Positions 42,093 to 52,668 of a DNA stretch of 64,000 nt are shown here, piece by piece. This DNA is from Clostridiales bacterium. GTDB taxonomy: Bacteria > Bacillota > Clostridia > Lachnospirales > Lachnospiraceae. A program made the position numbers and the translations under genes. Where the stretch lies: the NCBI GenBank assembly GCA_020860565.1, contig JAJBUA010000033.1, positions 1 through 64,000 of the forward strand. The letters are read 5' to 3'. The notes under the pieces are model-generated. The model saw only the letters and a list, made by a program, of their open reading frames with translations. It was not told the origin of the DNA and made no database searches. Within the stretch, counting starts at the first letter, position 1. Each line of letters starts with the position of its first letter.

Positions 42093-43457
42093 TTAACTTC
42101 TATCCCGTTCAAACACAGAAAAGAAGAACCCGTCACACGGATCTACTCCCGGCAGCAGCTGAAGATATCCGTCTTTTAACGTATCCCGGCCGGAAACCTC
42201 CGCGCCTGCCATCTCGATCGGCACCGGCCGGAACGGATGACCTGCCAGAAACCATTCCCGCTGATCCTCATTTTCCGCCCTGCTGATCGTGCAGGTGCTG
42301 TAGACCAGTCTTCCGCCGGGCTTTACATATCCGGCCGCAACTGACAGGATCTCCCGCTGCAAAGCCGCAAGCTGTCCGATCTTATCTGCAGAAACCCCGT
42401 ACTTGATATCCGGCTTTTTGCCGATAATTCCCAGACCGGAACAGGGCAGATCCGCAATCACCAGGTCTGCCTTCTGTTCATAGCGCGGATCAAAAACTCT
42501 GGCATCCCAGACCTCGCTCGCAATATTTGACAGTCCGATACGCTGAATATTCTCATCAATGAGCGCAGTTTTTTCCTCACTCAGGTCTCTTGCAAGCACC
42601 CTTCCGCTCCCATGCAGACGATCCGCGATATCCAGACTCTTGCCGCCCGGCGCCGCGCACACATCGATCACAAAATCATTTTCCTTTGGACAGGCTGCCG
42701 CGCCGACCAGAACCGAACTCACGTCCTGTACCTGAATCCAGCCTCTGGCAAAAGCTTCCAGAGACTCCGGATAATCATATCCGGACAGAAACAGCACCTG
42801 ATCCGAAAGCGGACTTCTCTCAACAGTCACTCCCTGTGCCTCAAGGCTCTTTTGGATCTCATCTCCGGACGCACGTCCGGACATACAGCGCACACAGGTC
42901 GGCTGATCTTCCAGAAACGCTGCAAGCATCTGTTCCGTGATCAAAGCACCATAGCGCGATTTCCACATTTCAATCAGCCAGGAAGGCATCGAATATTTGA
43001 ATTCCCAGCTGTCAAACACAAATTCTCCCTTTCGTCGGGATATGGTGCGCAAAACTCCATTGACAAACCCCTTCAGTCCGGTAAGCCCCCGGCTATCCGC
43101 CAGCTTGCCGGCCTCGCTGCACGCCGCACGGTCCGGGACACGGTCCATCCACAGGATCTGATACACTGACATCCGCAAAATCGTGCGGATCAGCGGCTTC
43201 ATCTTCACACAGGGTATCGAAGAACACTCATTCAGCACCGCGTCAATCGTCAGCAGACGCTCGATCACTCCCTCCGTCAGCCGTGTGATAAACGCCCGGT
43301 CCTGTTTATCCAGATACTGATATTTGTCCAGCGCCTGCCGGAGAACCCGATGACTGTACTCGCCCTTTTCCAGAATCTCCGTCAGGATCTCCAGTGAGAT
43401 CTCTCTGCTCTGGGAAGGTTTGGAATTGCGGACTGGTCTGCGGTTATGATCAGTCAT
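42093..43457 (-). CDS. rsmB: 16S rRNA (cytosine(967)-C(5))-methyltransferase RsmB
   Basis: The 454-residue protein joins an N-terminal NusB-like RNA-binding domain (about 20-155) to a Rossmann methyltransferase: VIDVCAAPGGKSLDIADRL for SAM, DLPCSGLGIIGKKPD (PCS motif) and VYSTCTISRAENEDQ with the second catalytic Cys. It makes m5C967 in 16S rRNA. The start at 43457 is chosen for GGAGGAC 10 nt upstream; a longer frame would run inside the preceding gene. It overlaps the metalloprotease gene end by 8 bp. Confidence 0.95.
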   Translation of the reverse strand: MTDHNRRPVRNSKPSQSREISLEILTEILEKGEYSHRVLRQALDKYQYLDKQDRAFITRLTEGVIERLLTIDAVLNECSSIPCVKMKPLIRTILRMSVYQILWMDRVPDRAACSEAGKLADSRGLTGLKGFVNGVLRTISRRKGEFVFDSWEFKYSMPSWLIEMWKSRYGALITEQMLAAFLEDQPTCVRCMSGRASGDEIQKSLEAQGVTVERSPLSDQVLFLSGYDYPESLEAFARGWIQVQDVSSVLVGAAACPKENDFVIDVCAAPGGKSLDIADRLHGSGRVLARDLSEEKTALIDENIQRIGLSNIASEVWDARVFDPRYEQKADLVIADLPCSGLGIIGKKPDIKYGVSADKIGQLAALQREILSVAAGYVKPGGRLVYSTCTISRAENEDQREWFLAGHPFRPVPIEMAGAEVSGRDTLKDGYLQLLPGVDPCDGFFFSVFERDRS

Positions 43458-44169
43458 TTCTTCTTCGTCCTCCAAATAATACGAGCAGACGGAGAAGCTG
43501 CAGAATCGAGGAAGCCGCAGACGCAACATACGTAAATGCCGCTGCTCTCAGCACAATCTTTGTGTATTCTACCTCCTGGCTTCCCAAAATACCCACGTCT
43601 CCCAGCAGGTTTGTCGCTCTTGCGGAAGCATTAAACTCCACCGGAAGCGTAATCAGCTGAAATAATACTGCCAGCACGAACATCCAGATCCCAAACTCAA
43701 GTAACGGCGACATGCCGATCAGAAGTCCGATCACGATCAGCGGCCACGCAAGTCTGCTCCCCAGGCTCGCAACCGGCACAAAGGCGGAACGCAGACGCAA
43801 TGGCCCATAGCCCTGCGCGTCCTGAATCGCATGCCCGCACTCATGCGCAGCCACGCCGATCGCTGCAACCGACGTCTGGCCATATACAACCTGCGACAGA
43901 TTCACCGTTTTTGTCCTTGGGTCATAATGATCCGTCAGCTGGCCGGACACCTGCCGGACTGCCACATCGTAAATCCCCTGCGAATGCAGAATCCGTTCCG
44001 CCGCCTGCGCTCCGGTCATACCGCTCATGCTGCGGACTCTGGAATATTTTGCATAGGTAGAGTTTATGCGGGACGAAGCCCACATACAGATCACAGCTCC
44101 GATCAAAACCAGCATATACGTCCAGTCAAAGCCATAATAACCGTATCCATATCCATAATAAGGCATCAT
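43450..44169 (-). CDS. Zinc metallopeptidase, YugP-like membrane protein
   Basis: The 239-residue protein has an N-terminal helix after a Tyr/Gly-rich start (MMPYYGYGYGYYGFDW), the zinc motif HECGHAIQ near residue 109, and two more membrane helices near 145-180, with a last hydrophobic segment near 205-230. It is the neutral zinc metallopeptidase family seen in Bacillus as YugP; its substrates are unknown. It lies between fmt and rsmB in the housekeeping operon, a common place in Lachnospiraceae, and a hairpin (44207-44257) precedes it. Confidence 0.88.
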   Translation of the reverse strand: MMPYYGYGYGYYGFDWTYMLVLIGAVICMWASSRINSTYAKYSRVRSMSGMTGAQAAERILHSQGIYDVAVRQVSGQLTDHYDPRTKTVNLSQVVYGQTSVAAIGVAAHECGHAIQDAQGYGPLRLRSAFVPVASLGSRLAWPLIVIGLLIGMSPLLEFGIWMFVLAVLFQLITLPVEFNASARATNLLGDVGILGSQEVEYTKIVLRAAAFTYVASAASSILQLLRLLVLFGGRRRND

Positions 44170-44206
44170 ATGAAACTCTCCTTCCTTTTCTAATCATTAC
44201 TCTCCC

Positions 44207-44257
44207 CATCTGTATGGCCGACAGCCAGCTGCGAAAACTAACTCTGTCAACCAGATG
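44207..44257. repeat. Imperfect hairpin between fmt and the metallopeptidase gene
   Basis: CATCTG (44207-44212) pairs with CAGATG (44252-44257), and an inner GACAG/CTGTC stem continues the helix. No T run follows in the minus direction. It may be an mRNA processing or stability stem. Confidence 0.5.
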
Positions 44258-44289
44258 CCCTGCGGGTACCTTCCATATGCTACGTCAAA

Positions 44290-45321
44290 TCATCCTTCCG
44301 TCATCTGACCCGCAGGAACTCTTCCCAGCCGCTCTCCTGCCCTGACAGGATATCCGCGCAGGAAAGCCGCCGTATCCATCCGTTTCTTTCCTTCCAGCTG
44401 AAGTGCTGTGATGCTCAGCACACCGTTTCCTGTCTGAACATTCAGTCTGTCTCCCTCAACACCGATAACCTCTCCGCAAAACGCTGATTCGATATTTTCT
44501 GACGGTCTGTGCCTGTCCGATCCCGCTTCCGGTTGTCCGCCGCCGGATGCCTGACTGTCGACGGTTTCTGACATCACCCCAGCTTCCCATATCTTCAGGA
44601 ACTTTCCCTTATAATACGTGTAAGCACTTGGCCATGGATTCAGCCCCCGGATCAGCCGCTCGATCTCACCCGCACTCATCGTCCAGTCAATCTCTCCCAG
44701 AGATTTCGGGATCTTTTTAACATAGGTAGCCTGTCCATGATCCTGCGGTGTGCGGACGGCTGTCCCTTTTTCAATTTTATCGAGCGTAGAAAGGATCAGA
44801 TCTCCGCCCAGGATGCTTAAGCGGTCCGACAGACTTCCTCCTGTCTCCGTGGGATCCAGCCGGATCACCCGTTTTTCCAGCATATCGCCGGTATCCATAC
44901 CGGCATCCATCATCATCGTCGTCACACCGCTTTCCTCATCCCCATTGATCACAGCCCACTGAATCGGAGACGCCCCCCGGTATTTCGGAAGCAGTGAGGC
45001 ATGAATATTCACACAGCCATAGCGGGGAATCTGCAGCAGTTCCTCCGGCAGGATCTGGCCGAAAGCAATGACCACACATACGTCCGGAGCCAGTTCCCGG
45101 ATCTGGCCGATGAAATCCTCATCTCTCGCACGAACCGGCTGAAGCACCGGGATCCCATACGCCAGCGCTGTCACCTTGACCGGTGACATCTGTACTGCCT
45201 TTCCACGTCCTTTTGGCTTATCCGGCTGTGTCACAACCGCAGCAATTTCATGTTTCGATGCAACCAGCGCCTGCAATGTCGGTACGGAAAAGTCCGGCGT
45301 CCCCATAAATACGATCCGCAT
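44290..45321 (-). CDS. fmt: Methionyl-tRNA formyltransferase
   Basis: The 343-residue protein begins MRIVFMGTPDFSVPTLQAL and has the formyl-transfer site INIHASLLPKYRGASPIQWA (Asn-His) and TTMMMDAGMDTGDM, followed by the C-terminal OB-like domain. It formylates initiator Met-tRNA. The start at 45321 is chosen for GGAGG 6 nt upstream, one base after the def stop. A low-complexity insertion of about 35 residues (SETVDSQASGGGQPEAG and on) lies between the two domains, which makes it longer than the usual 310-320 residues. Confidence 0.96.
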   Translation of the reverse strand: MRIVFMGTPDFSVPTLQALVASKHEIAAVVTQPDKPKGRGKAVQMSPVKVTALAYGIPVLQPVRARDEDFIGQIRELAPDVCVVIAFGQILPEELLQIPRYGCVNIHASLLPKYRGASPIQWAVINGDEESGVTTMMMDAGMDTGDMLEKRVIRLDPTETGGSLSDRLSILGGDLILSTLDKIEKGTAVRTPQDHGQATYVKKIPKSLGEIDWTMSAGEIERLIRGLNPWPSAYTYYKGKFLKIWEAGVMSETVDSQASGGGQPEAGSDRHRPSENIESAFCGEVIGVEGDRLNVQTGNGVLSITALQLEGKKRMDTAAFLRGYPVRAGERLGRVPAGQMTEG

Positions 45322-45322
45322 A

Positions 45323-45802
45323 TTATTCCTCCGCCTCTTCTTCCTCAACATCCTTCAGTTCGCCTTCTACCTTTTCCACATACAGATGGCTCTGCAGATG
45401 GTCAATCTCATGGCAAAAGCATCTCGCCAGAAGTCCATCGCCAACATATTCCACCGGCTCCATCTTTTCATTAAAGCAGCGGACAACCACATGATCCGGG
45501 CGGGTCACGGTACCGCTCTTTCCCGGCACGCTTAAGCACCCCTCCGAATCGGTCTGGCTTCCGCTTGTCTCCACAATCTCCGGATTAATCAGGACATATT
45601 GGTTTCCATCCTCCACATCGATCACTACAACCTGCTTCAATATGCCAACCTGCGGTGCCGCAAGTCCCACTCCGTTGGATTCGTACATCGTCTCAAACAT
45701 ATCCTCGATCAGCTGTGTAATCCTCGGAGTCAGTTCCCTGACCGGTTTGCATTTCTTCGTGAGGATCTCATCTCCTATGGTTCTGATTTGTCTGACTGCC
45801 AT
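45323..45802 (-). CDS. def: Peptide deformylase
   Basis: The 159-residue protein has the three deformylase motifs: GVGLAAPQVG near residue 43, EGCLSVPG near 90 with the metal Cys, and CHEIDHLQSHLYVE near 130 with the HExxH metal site. It removes the formyl group from new proteins. A short acidic tail (EVEEEEAEE type) ends it. It lies one base before fmt, the usual def-fmt pair, and 33 bp after priA. Confidence 0.97.
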   Translation of the reverse strand: MAVRQIRTIGDEILTKKCKPVRELTPRITQLIEDMFETMYESNGVGLAAPQVGILKQVVVIDVEDGNQYVLINPEIVETSGSQTDSEGCLSVPGKSGTVTRPDHVVVRCFNEKMEPVEYVGDGLLARCFCHEIDHLQSHLYVEKVEGELKDVEEEEAEE

Positions 45803-45835
45803 CTTCTTCTCTATCCTTTCCGCTGCCGCATGAAA

Positions 45836-47890
45836 TTAACTGAAATCATACTGTATGACCAGCCTGCGGCAATCCTCGGTTTCTTCCCATCTTTGTTGGA
45901 TATACTTCTGGATTCTTACCAGTATATCATAATTTTCATTCTTTAAATATAAAATTTTTCTATAAAAATCATTAACTTTGTAAACCGGCGCCGGCACCGG
46001 ACCGATCACCTCGGTCTGCACAGCAAAATGTCTTTTTACCGACATGCCGATCTGCTCCATCATATGAACCATCAGGCGCTCGTCCTTTCCCGCCACCTGT
46101 ATCTGCAGCATATGGAAAAACGGAGGATACGACATCAGTTTCCGATAGGCCATCTCCTGCCGGTAGAACTCTTCATAATCCTGCTCCGCTGCTGTGCGGA
46201 TACTGTAATGCTCCGGCATATATGTCTGAATCACGGCAATTCCCGGTTTCTCTCCCCGTCCCGCACGTCCGGCTGCCTGTGTCAGCAGCTGAAAGGTCCG
46301 CTCACCGCAACGGTAATCCGGCGCATAGAGGGAAGTATCTGCGGCCAGTACGCCGACCAGCGTCACGCCGGGAATATCATGTCCCTTTACGATCATCTGT
46401 GTCCCGATCAGGATATCTGCCTCTCCCCTGGCAAACGCCGAGAGAACGGCCTCATGACCGCCTTTTCTGGCCGTCGTATCCATATCCATCCTCAGTATCC
46501 GCGCGTCCGGGAACTGCCCGCGTGCCATCTCCTCGACCTTCTGCGTACCGATTCCAAATCCGGCCAGATACTCCGAGCCGCATACCGGACAGCTTCGCAT
46601 CAGCGGAACCGTGTACCCGCAGTAATGGCACACCAGCCGGGTCTTATGATGCAGGGTCAGCGATACATCACAGTGCGGGCATTTCACCGCGTTTCCACAG
46701 CTTCTGCAGGAAACAAAGTTCGAATACCCGCGCCGATTGATAAATAACATCGTCTGCTCTCCCTGAGCCAGCCGCTCCCGGATCAGAGTCTCCAGTCTGC
46801 GGCTGAAGATCGATTTGTTCCCCTGCTGCATCTCTTCACGCAGATCTATGATCTCTGTGGCTGCCAGACTCTTCGATCGTCCCGCACGTCTGGTCAGACG
46901 CATTTTCTGATAAACACCGCCCTCCGCCTTCGTATAGGCCTCCAGAGACGGCGTCGCCGAACCCATAACAAAAGCCGCGCCGCTTAAGGAAGCCAGCTTC
47001 TCCGCCGCATCTCTGGTATGATATCTTGGTGCCCCTTCTGACCGATAGGCATCTTCCTGTTCCTCGTCCATCACAATCAGCCCCAGATTGGGAAAAGGCG
47101 TGAAAAGGGCCGAGCGCGCTCCGATCATAATATCGGCTTTGCCGTTTCGCGCCCGCTCCATCTGGTCATATTTTTCCCCGGCAGACAGGCGCGAATGCAT
47201 CACACAGATCCGGTCTCCAAACCTGCGGTAAAACCGCAGCACGGTCTGATACGTCAGCGAGATCTCCGGGATCAGCACGATCACCTGTCGGCCGGTCCCG
47301 GTGACATGACGAATCATCTCCATGTACACCTCTGTCTTCCCGCTTCCGGTAATTCCATAGATATAATAAGGCGTCCGGCGTCCGGCGTCATAATCAGTGG
47401 CAAAGGCATCTGCAATTTTGCGCTGTTCTTCATTCAGCAGAACCGCGCCTCTCTCATCCGGCGATCCTGCTTCCTTCTGCGAAAGCAGGCCCGGAAGCCA
47501 TCCGTCCGATACCATCGTCTCTACAACCTTCCGGTTGCGCGCCTTTACAGCTTTTTTCACCGGAAGGACCGTCTTTAACGCCTGATTCATCGTAGAACCG
47601 TAGCGCTCCTTCATCCACCAGGCAAGCTGAATCAGCCTTCTATCTGCCGTGACACTTCCGGCTACAACACCATCCACATCCTTGACTTTATCCGCGTCGT
47701 ATCCTTCCACACGGTCAGTGATCTCCACCACATACCCCCTGCGCCGACGGTTTCCCTTTCCAAAAGGCACCGTTACCTGAGTACCGATCTGAATCTCTGT
47801 CTCCATACTTCCCGGTATCCGATACTGAAAGATACGGTCCACGTTTTCATGGGATATATCAATAATGATACTGGCATAATGATCCGCCAT
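45836..47890 (-). CDS. priA: Primosomal protein N' (replication restart helicase PriA)
   Basis: The 684-residue protein has an N-terminal DNA-binding domain (about 1-100), helicase motif I GITGSGKTEVYM near 178, a DEEQ box in IVMDEEQEDAY (the usual form is DEEH), a zinc-binding insertion with paired Cys in CRSCGNAVKCPHC and CHYCGY plus CPVCGS (about 400-440), and motif VI ATQAAGRAGRGE near 545. It reloads the replisome at stalled forks. It lies between murF and def on the same strand. Confidence 0.96.
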   Translation of the reverse strand: MADHYASIIIDISHENVDRIFQYRIPGSMETEIQIGTQVTVPFGKGNRRRRGYVVEITDRVEGYDADKVKDVDGVVAGSVTADRRLIQLAWWMKERYGSTMNQALKTVLPVKKAVKARNRKVVETMVSDGWLPGLLSQKEAGSPDERGAVLLNEEQRKIADAFATDYDAGRRTPYYIYGITGSGKTEVYMEMIRHVTGTGRQVIVLIPEISLTYQTVLRFYRRFGDRICVMHSRLSAGEKYDQMERARNGKADIMIGARSALFTPFPNLGLIVMDEEQEDAYRSEGAPRYHTRDAAEKLASLSGAAFVMGSATPSLEAYTKAEGGVYQKMRLTRRAGRSKSLAATEIIDLREEMQQGNKSIFSRRLETLIRERLAQGEQTMLFINRRGYSNFVSCRSCGNAVKCPHCDVSLTLHHKTRLVCHYCGYTVPLMRSCPVCGSEYLAGFGIGTQKVEEMARGQFPDARILRMDMDTTARKGGHEAVLSAFARGEADILIGTQMIVKGHDIPGVTLVGVLAADTSLYAPDYRCGERTFQLLTQAAGRAGRGEKPGIAVIQTYMPEHYSIRTAAEQDYEEFYRQEMAYRKLMSYPPFFHMLQIQVAGKDERLMVHMMEQIGMSVKRHFAVQTEVIGPVPAPVYKVNDFYRKILYLKNENYDILVRIQKYIQQRWEETEDCRRLVIQYDFS

Positions 47891-47912
47891 ATATTTTCTT
47901 CTCCTGCACGAT

Positions 47913-49283
47913 TTATCTCAGCGCGGCGGCCACTTCTGCCAGTTTCATACTGTTTGAGCCCTTTAACAGCACACAGTCGCCCGGCTTTAACAGCTGCGGA
48001 AGGTCCGCGATCAGTGCCTCACGTTCTTTGGGCAGATAATGACGATATTCGCCGGCGCCATTTCCCGCCTTCGCCCCTTTTTCAATCTCAAGAGCCAGAT
48101 CTCCGTAAGTGACAAGCAAATCGACCGGATGCGCGGCAAGCCATTCCCCGATCTCCCGATGAAAACGCCCGCTCTCCGGACCCAGTTCTTTCATATCAGC
48201 CAGCGCCGCAGCCCTGCGGCCCGGTCTCTCCATCGACAGGAGAACCTTTAACGCCGCCAGCATCGATGCCGGACTCGCGTTATAGGTATCGTCGATAACA
48301 GTTATTCCCCTACTCTCAAAGATCTGCTGACGATTCTTATATCCATGAAAAGACGAGAGTCTTTGCACCGCCGCGTTCAGATCCACGCCGTACGCGTCTG
48401 CCACGGCCAGTGCCGCCATCGCATTTGTTACATTATGTTCACCGGCAACACCAAGGCGAACCGGTATCCTGCGCCCCCGGCAATCCGCGGTAAACGTCGG
48501 ATATCCATCAACAAGGCTCATCTCCACCGCCCGGTAATCACAGGTTTCTCCCATACCATAATAAACCGTGCGGCATCCTGATCTGGCCTTCTGCTCCCGC
48601 AAAAGCGGATCGTCCCCGTTTAAGAACAGAATACCTCCCTTCTTCATCCCGTCCTGAATCCGGAGTTTCTCTCTCATGGTATTTTCCCGGCTGCCCAGCT
48701 GTTCGATGTGCGCGGTGCCAATATTGGTAACTACCGCCATATCTACCTGTGCGATCCCGGCTATCACCGGCATCTCTCCCGGCAGACTGATTCCCAGCTC
48801 CAGCACCCCGATCTCATCCTCCGCTGCAATCTCTGTAACGGTAATTGGCACGCCCACCTGACTGTTATGATTTTCTGAAGTTTTAAAGACCCGAAAGCCG
48901 GCCGACAACGCTGCCGCAATCATCTCGCGCGTCGTTGTCTTGCCGACGCTCCCGGTCACGCCGATCAGCGGAAGCGTCAGTCTCTCCCGGTAATAACGTC
49001 CGATCGCCTGCAGTGCTTTTCTGGTATCTTCCACCCGGATCCACGGACGATGATCCTCCATCTCGTCATGCTCGCTGGTAAGCGACGCGGCAGCTCCCAG
49101 ATCGAACGCCTGCCCGATAAAACGGTGCGCATCAGTCTTTTCGCCCACTAATGGGACAAAAAGCGCGCCCGCCGGGACATTTCGGGAATCAATACTTATG
49201 GATCGAATCTCTGCATCCTCCGATCCGCACAAAAGCCTGCCGCCGGTTGCCAGGACAATATCTTTTACGGTCATCTGTTCCAT
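47913..49283 (-). CDS. murF: UDP-N-acetylmuramoyl-tripeptide--D-alanyl-D-alanine ligase
   Basis: The 456-residue protein is a Mur ligase: an N-terminal substrate domain (about 1-85), the ATP motif GVTGSVGKTTTREM near residue 112, HNSQVGVPITV, and the C-terminal domain with DDTYNASPASMLAAL. It adds D-Ala-D-Ala to the peptidoglycan precursor. The start at 49283 is preferred on family alignment; an in-frame ATG 28 codons earlier lies in a Lys/Arg-rich stretch unlike the family. It lies 96 bp after murE. Confidence 0.95.
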   Translation of the reverse strand: MEQMTVKDIVLATGGRLLCGSEDAEIRSISIDSRNVPAGALFVPLVGEKTDAHRFIGQAFDLGAAASLTSEHDEMEDHRPWIRVEDTRKALQAIGRYYRERLTLPLIGVTGSVGKTTTREMIAAALSAGFRVFKTSENHNSQVGVPITVTEIAAEDEIGVLELGISLPGEMPVIAGIAQVDMAVVTNIGTAHIEQLGSRENTMREKLRIQDGMKKGGILFLNGDDPLLREQKARSGCRTVYYGMGETCDYRAVEMSLVDGYPTFTADCRGRRIPVRLGVAGEHNVTNAMAALAVADAYGVDLNAAVQRLSSFHGYKNRQQIFESRGITVIDDTYNASPASMLAALKVLLSMERPGRRAAALADMKELGPESGRFHREIGEWLAAHPVDLLVTYGDLALEIEKGAKAGNGAGEYRHYLPKEREALIADLPQLLKPGDCVLLKGSNSMKLAEVAAALR

Positions 49284-49379
49284 AATTTTACTGTTTCGCC
49301 TTTTCTTATTTATTCTTTTCCTGCCATCATCAAATCCGTTGGGCGGCAGCTTTTCCGTCCTGATCAACGGGTATCATGG

Positions 49380-50837
49380 TCACAGGGTACGGGCGGTTTC
49401 CTCAATCACTTCCCGATCAAGGAAATGATGCCGCACTCCATTAATCTCCTGATAATCCTCATGTCCTTTGCCGATTACTGCGATCATATCGCCCGGCTGC
49501 GCATGTTTCATACTGTATTCAATTGCTTCCCGCCGATCCGGGATCTCGATGAAGCTTCCTCCGGTCTTTTCGATGCTTCCGCGGATATCGGCAATGATAT
49601 CCTCCACCCGCTCAAAGCGCGAATTATCCGCCGTAATAATGGAAAAATCAGCCATCTTGCCGGCGATTTCCCCCATCGAATAACGCCGGTCTTTCGAGCG
49701 GTTGCCGCCGCAGCCAAAGACACAGACCAGACGTTTCGGATTGTAATCCCTTAAGGTTTCCAACAGGCTCTCCATACTGACCGCATTGTGCGCATAATCT
49801 ACCAGTACACAGAAATCCTTTGATGTGTAGACGATTTCCATCCGCCCGTCAATCTTGATCTTCTCCAGCGCGTGCCGCACATTTTTTTCCGGCACTCCGG
49901 CCCAGATGCAGAGAGCAGCCGCACAAAGTGCATTATAGACATTAAATCTTCCCGGAATGCTGACCCTCACCGGAATCTCATCCGCTCCGGAGAGCTTAAA
50001 CTCGACTCCGACAAAATCCGCTTCTGAAATGTAACGAATCTCATGCGCCCGGTATCTGGCCTCATGGTCCAGGGCAAATCCCTCCCATTCACAGGGGATA
50101 TCCCGCACGATCTCCTCCGCATGCTCATCGTCCATATTCACCAGAGCGTGTCTGCTCTGAGCGAAAATCTGCTTTTTATAATAGAGGTATTCTGCAAAAT
50201 TCTCATGCTCATCCGGGCCGATATGATCCGGCGAGATATTGGTAAAAATCGAATAATCATAGACGATTCCATCCACCCTGTGCATTTTGAAAGCCTGCGA
50301 CGATACCTCCATCACACAGCAGGAACAGTCCTGCTCCACCATCATCGCGAAATACTTATGAAGATCATAAGACTCCGGAGTCGTATTAACCGTAGCCATA
50401 TGAGTATCGCCGATATAAACTCCGTTTGTCCCGATCATGCCGGTCTTTTTCCCCGCTGTTTCCATGATCCTGCGGATCATATGCGTGGTCGTAGTCTTTC
50501 CCTTTGTCCCTGTCACGCCGATCATCAGAAGCTTCTCTGACGGATGTCCGTATCGTGCCGAGGAAAGCAGCGCCAGTGCATGACGTCCGTTTTCTACAAC
50601 CAGCACCGTCACGTCCTCCGGTACTGTCACCTCATGCTCGGTTACCAGCACTTTCACTCCAGCCTCCAGCACCTGCGGGATAAAAGTATGAGAATCGATA
50701 TGAGATCCCGCCATGCAGACAAACACTGCTCCCGGAGCAGCCTTTCTCGAATCAAAGACCACTTCAGTCACTTCTTTCTGACAATCGCCCTGCTGAAGCG
50801 TGTATGAGAGACCGTCCAGCCAGTCCTCTAATATCAT
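49380..50837 (-). CDS. murE: UDP-N-acetylmuramyl-tripeptide synthetase MurE
   Basis: The 485-residue protein has MurE features: SRKAAPGAVFVCMAGSHIDS (UDP-MurNAc domain), GVTGTKGKTTTTHM near residue 108, TTPESYDLHKYF, the carbamylated Lys region in YYKKQIF, and VDYAHNAVSMESLL. In the amino-acid site it has DNSR where meso-diaminopimelate ligases have DNPR, which agrees best with meso-DAP as the third residue. It precedes murF. Confidence 0.95.
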   Translation of the reverse strand: MILEDWLDGLSYTLQQGDCQKEVTEVVFDSRKAAPGAVFVCMAGSHIDSHTFIPQVLEAGVKVLVTEHEVTVPEDVTVLVVENGRHALALLSSARYGHPSEKLLMIGVTGTKGKTTTTHMIRRIMETAGKKTGMIGTNGVYIGDTHMATVNTTPESYDLHKYFAMMVEQDCSCCVMEVSSQAFKMHRVDGIVYDYSIFTNISPDHIGPDEHENFAEYLYYKKQIFAQSRHALVNMDDEHAEEIVRDIPCEWEGFALDHEARYRAHEIRYISEADFVGVEFKLSGADEIPVRVSIPGRFNVYNALCAAALCIWAGVPEKNVRHALEKIKIDGRMEIVYTSKDFCVLVDYAHNAVSMESLLETLRDYNPKRLVCVFGCGGNRSKDRRYSMGEIAGKMADFSIITADNSRFERVEDIIADIRGSIEKTGGSFIEIPDRREAIEYSMKHAQPGDMIAVIGKGHEDYQEINGVRHHFLDREVIEETARTL

Positions 50838-50915
50838 CGTAGTTCTTCCTCGCTTTCTGTCGGAAATCCTGTAATCCTGTCATCACCAATTGTGATTTCA
50901 TCAGTCGAAACGGAT

Positions 50916-50937
50916 ATGCGCCGCTGATGCGGCGCAT
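50916..50937 (-). terminator. Hairpin after fhs
   Basis: ATGCGCCGC (50916-50924) pairs with GCGGCGCAT (50929-50937) across a four-base loop, 13 bp after the fhs stop. There is no T run on the minus strand, so it is a weak terminator or a stability stem. Confidence 0.5.
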
Positions 50938-50949
50938 CCTCCCATCAAA

Positions 50950-52620
50950 TCAGAACAGTCCCGTAATCTTACCGTTCTCATCCACATCAATTCCTTCCGC
51001 CGCCGGTCTCTTCGGCAGTCCCGGCATCGTCATAATTGCTCCTGTAAGAGCGACGACAAAGCCCGCGCCCGCCGATACATACGCGTCACGGACATTAATT
51101 GTAAATCCGGTCGGACGTCCCAGCTTTTTCTGATCGTCAGACAGGGAATACTGTGTCTTGGCCATACACACCGGCAGGCTGCCAAAGCCCATATCCTCCA
51201 TACGCTCCAGCGCTTTCTTTGCCGCTGCGGTATAGCTCACCCCGTCAGCTCCGTAAATCTCTTTGGATATCGTCTCAATCTTATCGGTCAGACTCATCTC
51301 ATCCGGATAGATCGGGTGATAATGGCTTTCTTTCTTTTCCAGCGTATCAAGTACTTTTCCTGCAAGAGCCTCACCGCCTTCGCCGCCCTTTGCCCATACC
51401 TCTGACAGAGCGAACTCACAGCCCCGCTCCTCGCAGAATCTGCGGACAAACTCATACTCCGCTTTGGTATCGCTGGTAAAGGAATTGAGCGTAACAACAA
51501 CCGGTACCCCGTATTTCTGAATGTTTTCAATATGCTTTTCCAGATTAACGATTCCTTTGGCGAGCGCCTCCAGATTTTCTGTACCCAGCTCCGTTTTCGG
51601 CACTCCGCCGTTATATTTGAGCGCACGCACCGTCGCCACCAGCACCACGGCATCCGGTTTCAGTCCCGCCTTGCGGCACTTGATATCCAGGAACTTCTCC
51701 GCGCCGAGATCCGCGCCAAAACCGGCTTCGGTCACCACAATATCAGAAAGCTTCAAAGCCGTCTTAGTCGCCCGCACGCTGTTGCAGCCATGTGCGATAT
51801 TGGCAAACGGACCGCCGTGAATCAGAGCTCCCGTATGCTCCAGTGTCTGAATCAGATTCGGCTTCATCGCATCCTTTAACAGCGCCGCCATAGAACCAAC
51901 CGCGTGAAGATCTGCAGCTGTCACCGGTTTCCCCTCATAATTATATGCTACGATAATCCGGCCGAGACGCTTTTTCAGATCCTGCATATCATCCGCCAGA
52001 CAGAGAATCGCCATGATCTCAGATGCAACCGTAATGACAAAATGATCTTCTCTGACAAAGCCGTCCGCCTTCGCACCCAGTCCGACCACCAGATTACGCA
52101 GCGCGCGGTCATTGATGTCCAGACACCGCTTCCACACAATCTGACGGGTATCGATTCCCAGCTCATTGCCCTGATGAATATGATTATCCAGAAGCGCCGC
52201 CAGCAGATTATTTGCCGCTGTAACCGCATGGAAATCTCCGGTAAAATGCAAATTCAGATCCTCCATCGGCACCACCTGCGCGTAACCGCCGCCGGCCGCG
52301 CCGCCCTTAATGCCAAAGCACGGTCCGAGAGACGGCTCACGCAGCGCGAGCAGCGTCTTTTTGCCAAGTCTTGACAATGCGTCCGCCAGGCCGATACTGG
52401 TCGTCGTCTTGCCCTCTCCTGCAGGCGTCGGGTTGATTGCCGTTACCAGAACCAGCTTCCCATCCGGCCGGTCGGTCAGCGTACTTAAGAATTCTTCGGT
52501 GACCTTTGCCTTGTATTTTCCATACATCTCCAGGTCATCTTCCGCAATCCCATACTTTCCGGCGATATCGCGGATGTGCATCAGCTTTGCTTCCTGTGAA
52601 ATCTGAATATCCGTTTTCAT
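50950..52620 (-). CDS. fhs: Formate--tetrahydrofolate ligase
   Basis: The 556-residue protein has [20 protein letters not shown] near residue 60 (P-loop), the [20 protein letters not shown] stretch, and [10 protein letters not shown]-like and [19 protein letters not shown] segments, all family hallmarks. It makes 10-formyl-THF from formate, THF and ATP in one-carbon and acetogenic metabolism. The start at 52620 is chosen for AGGAGG 8 nt upstream; an ATG six codons earlier is part of that site. It lies 48 bp after the ftsK gene. Confidence 0.97.
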   Translation of the reverse strand: MKTDIQISQEAKLMHIRDIAGKYGIAEDDLEMYGKYKAKVTEEFLSTLTDRPDGKLVLVTAINPTPAGEGKTTTSIGLADALSRLGKKTLLALREPSLGPCFGIKGGAAGGGYAQVVPMEDLNLHFTGDFHAVTAANNLLAALLDNHIHQGNELGIDTRQIVWKRCLDINDRALRNLVVGLGAKADGFVREDHFVITVASEIMAILCLADDMQDLKKRLGRIIVAYNYEGKPVTAADLHAVGSMAALLKDAMKPNLIQTLEHTGALIHGGPFANIAHGCNSVRATKTALKLSDIVVTEAGFGADLGAEKFLDIKCRKAGLKPDAVVLVATVRALKYNGGVPKTELGTENLEALAKGIVNLEKHIENIQKYGVPVVVTLNSFTSDTKAEYEFVRRFCEERGCEFALSEVWAKGGEGGEALAGKVLDTLEKKESHYHPIYPDEMSLTDKIETISKEIYGADGVSYTAAAKKALERMEDMGFGSLPVCMAKTQYSLSDDQKKLGRPTGFTINVRDAYVSAGAGFVVALTGAIMTMPGLPKRPAAEGIDVDENGKITGLF

Positions 52621-52668
52621 GTGCTTATCCTCCTGCATTTTCTTTTCCTAAGGCATCGTTCCTTAAAT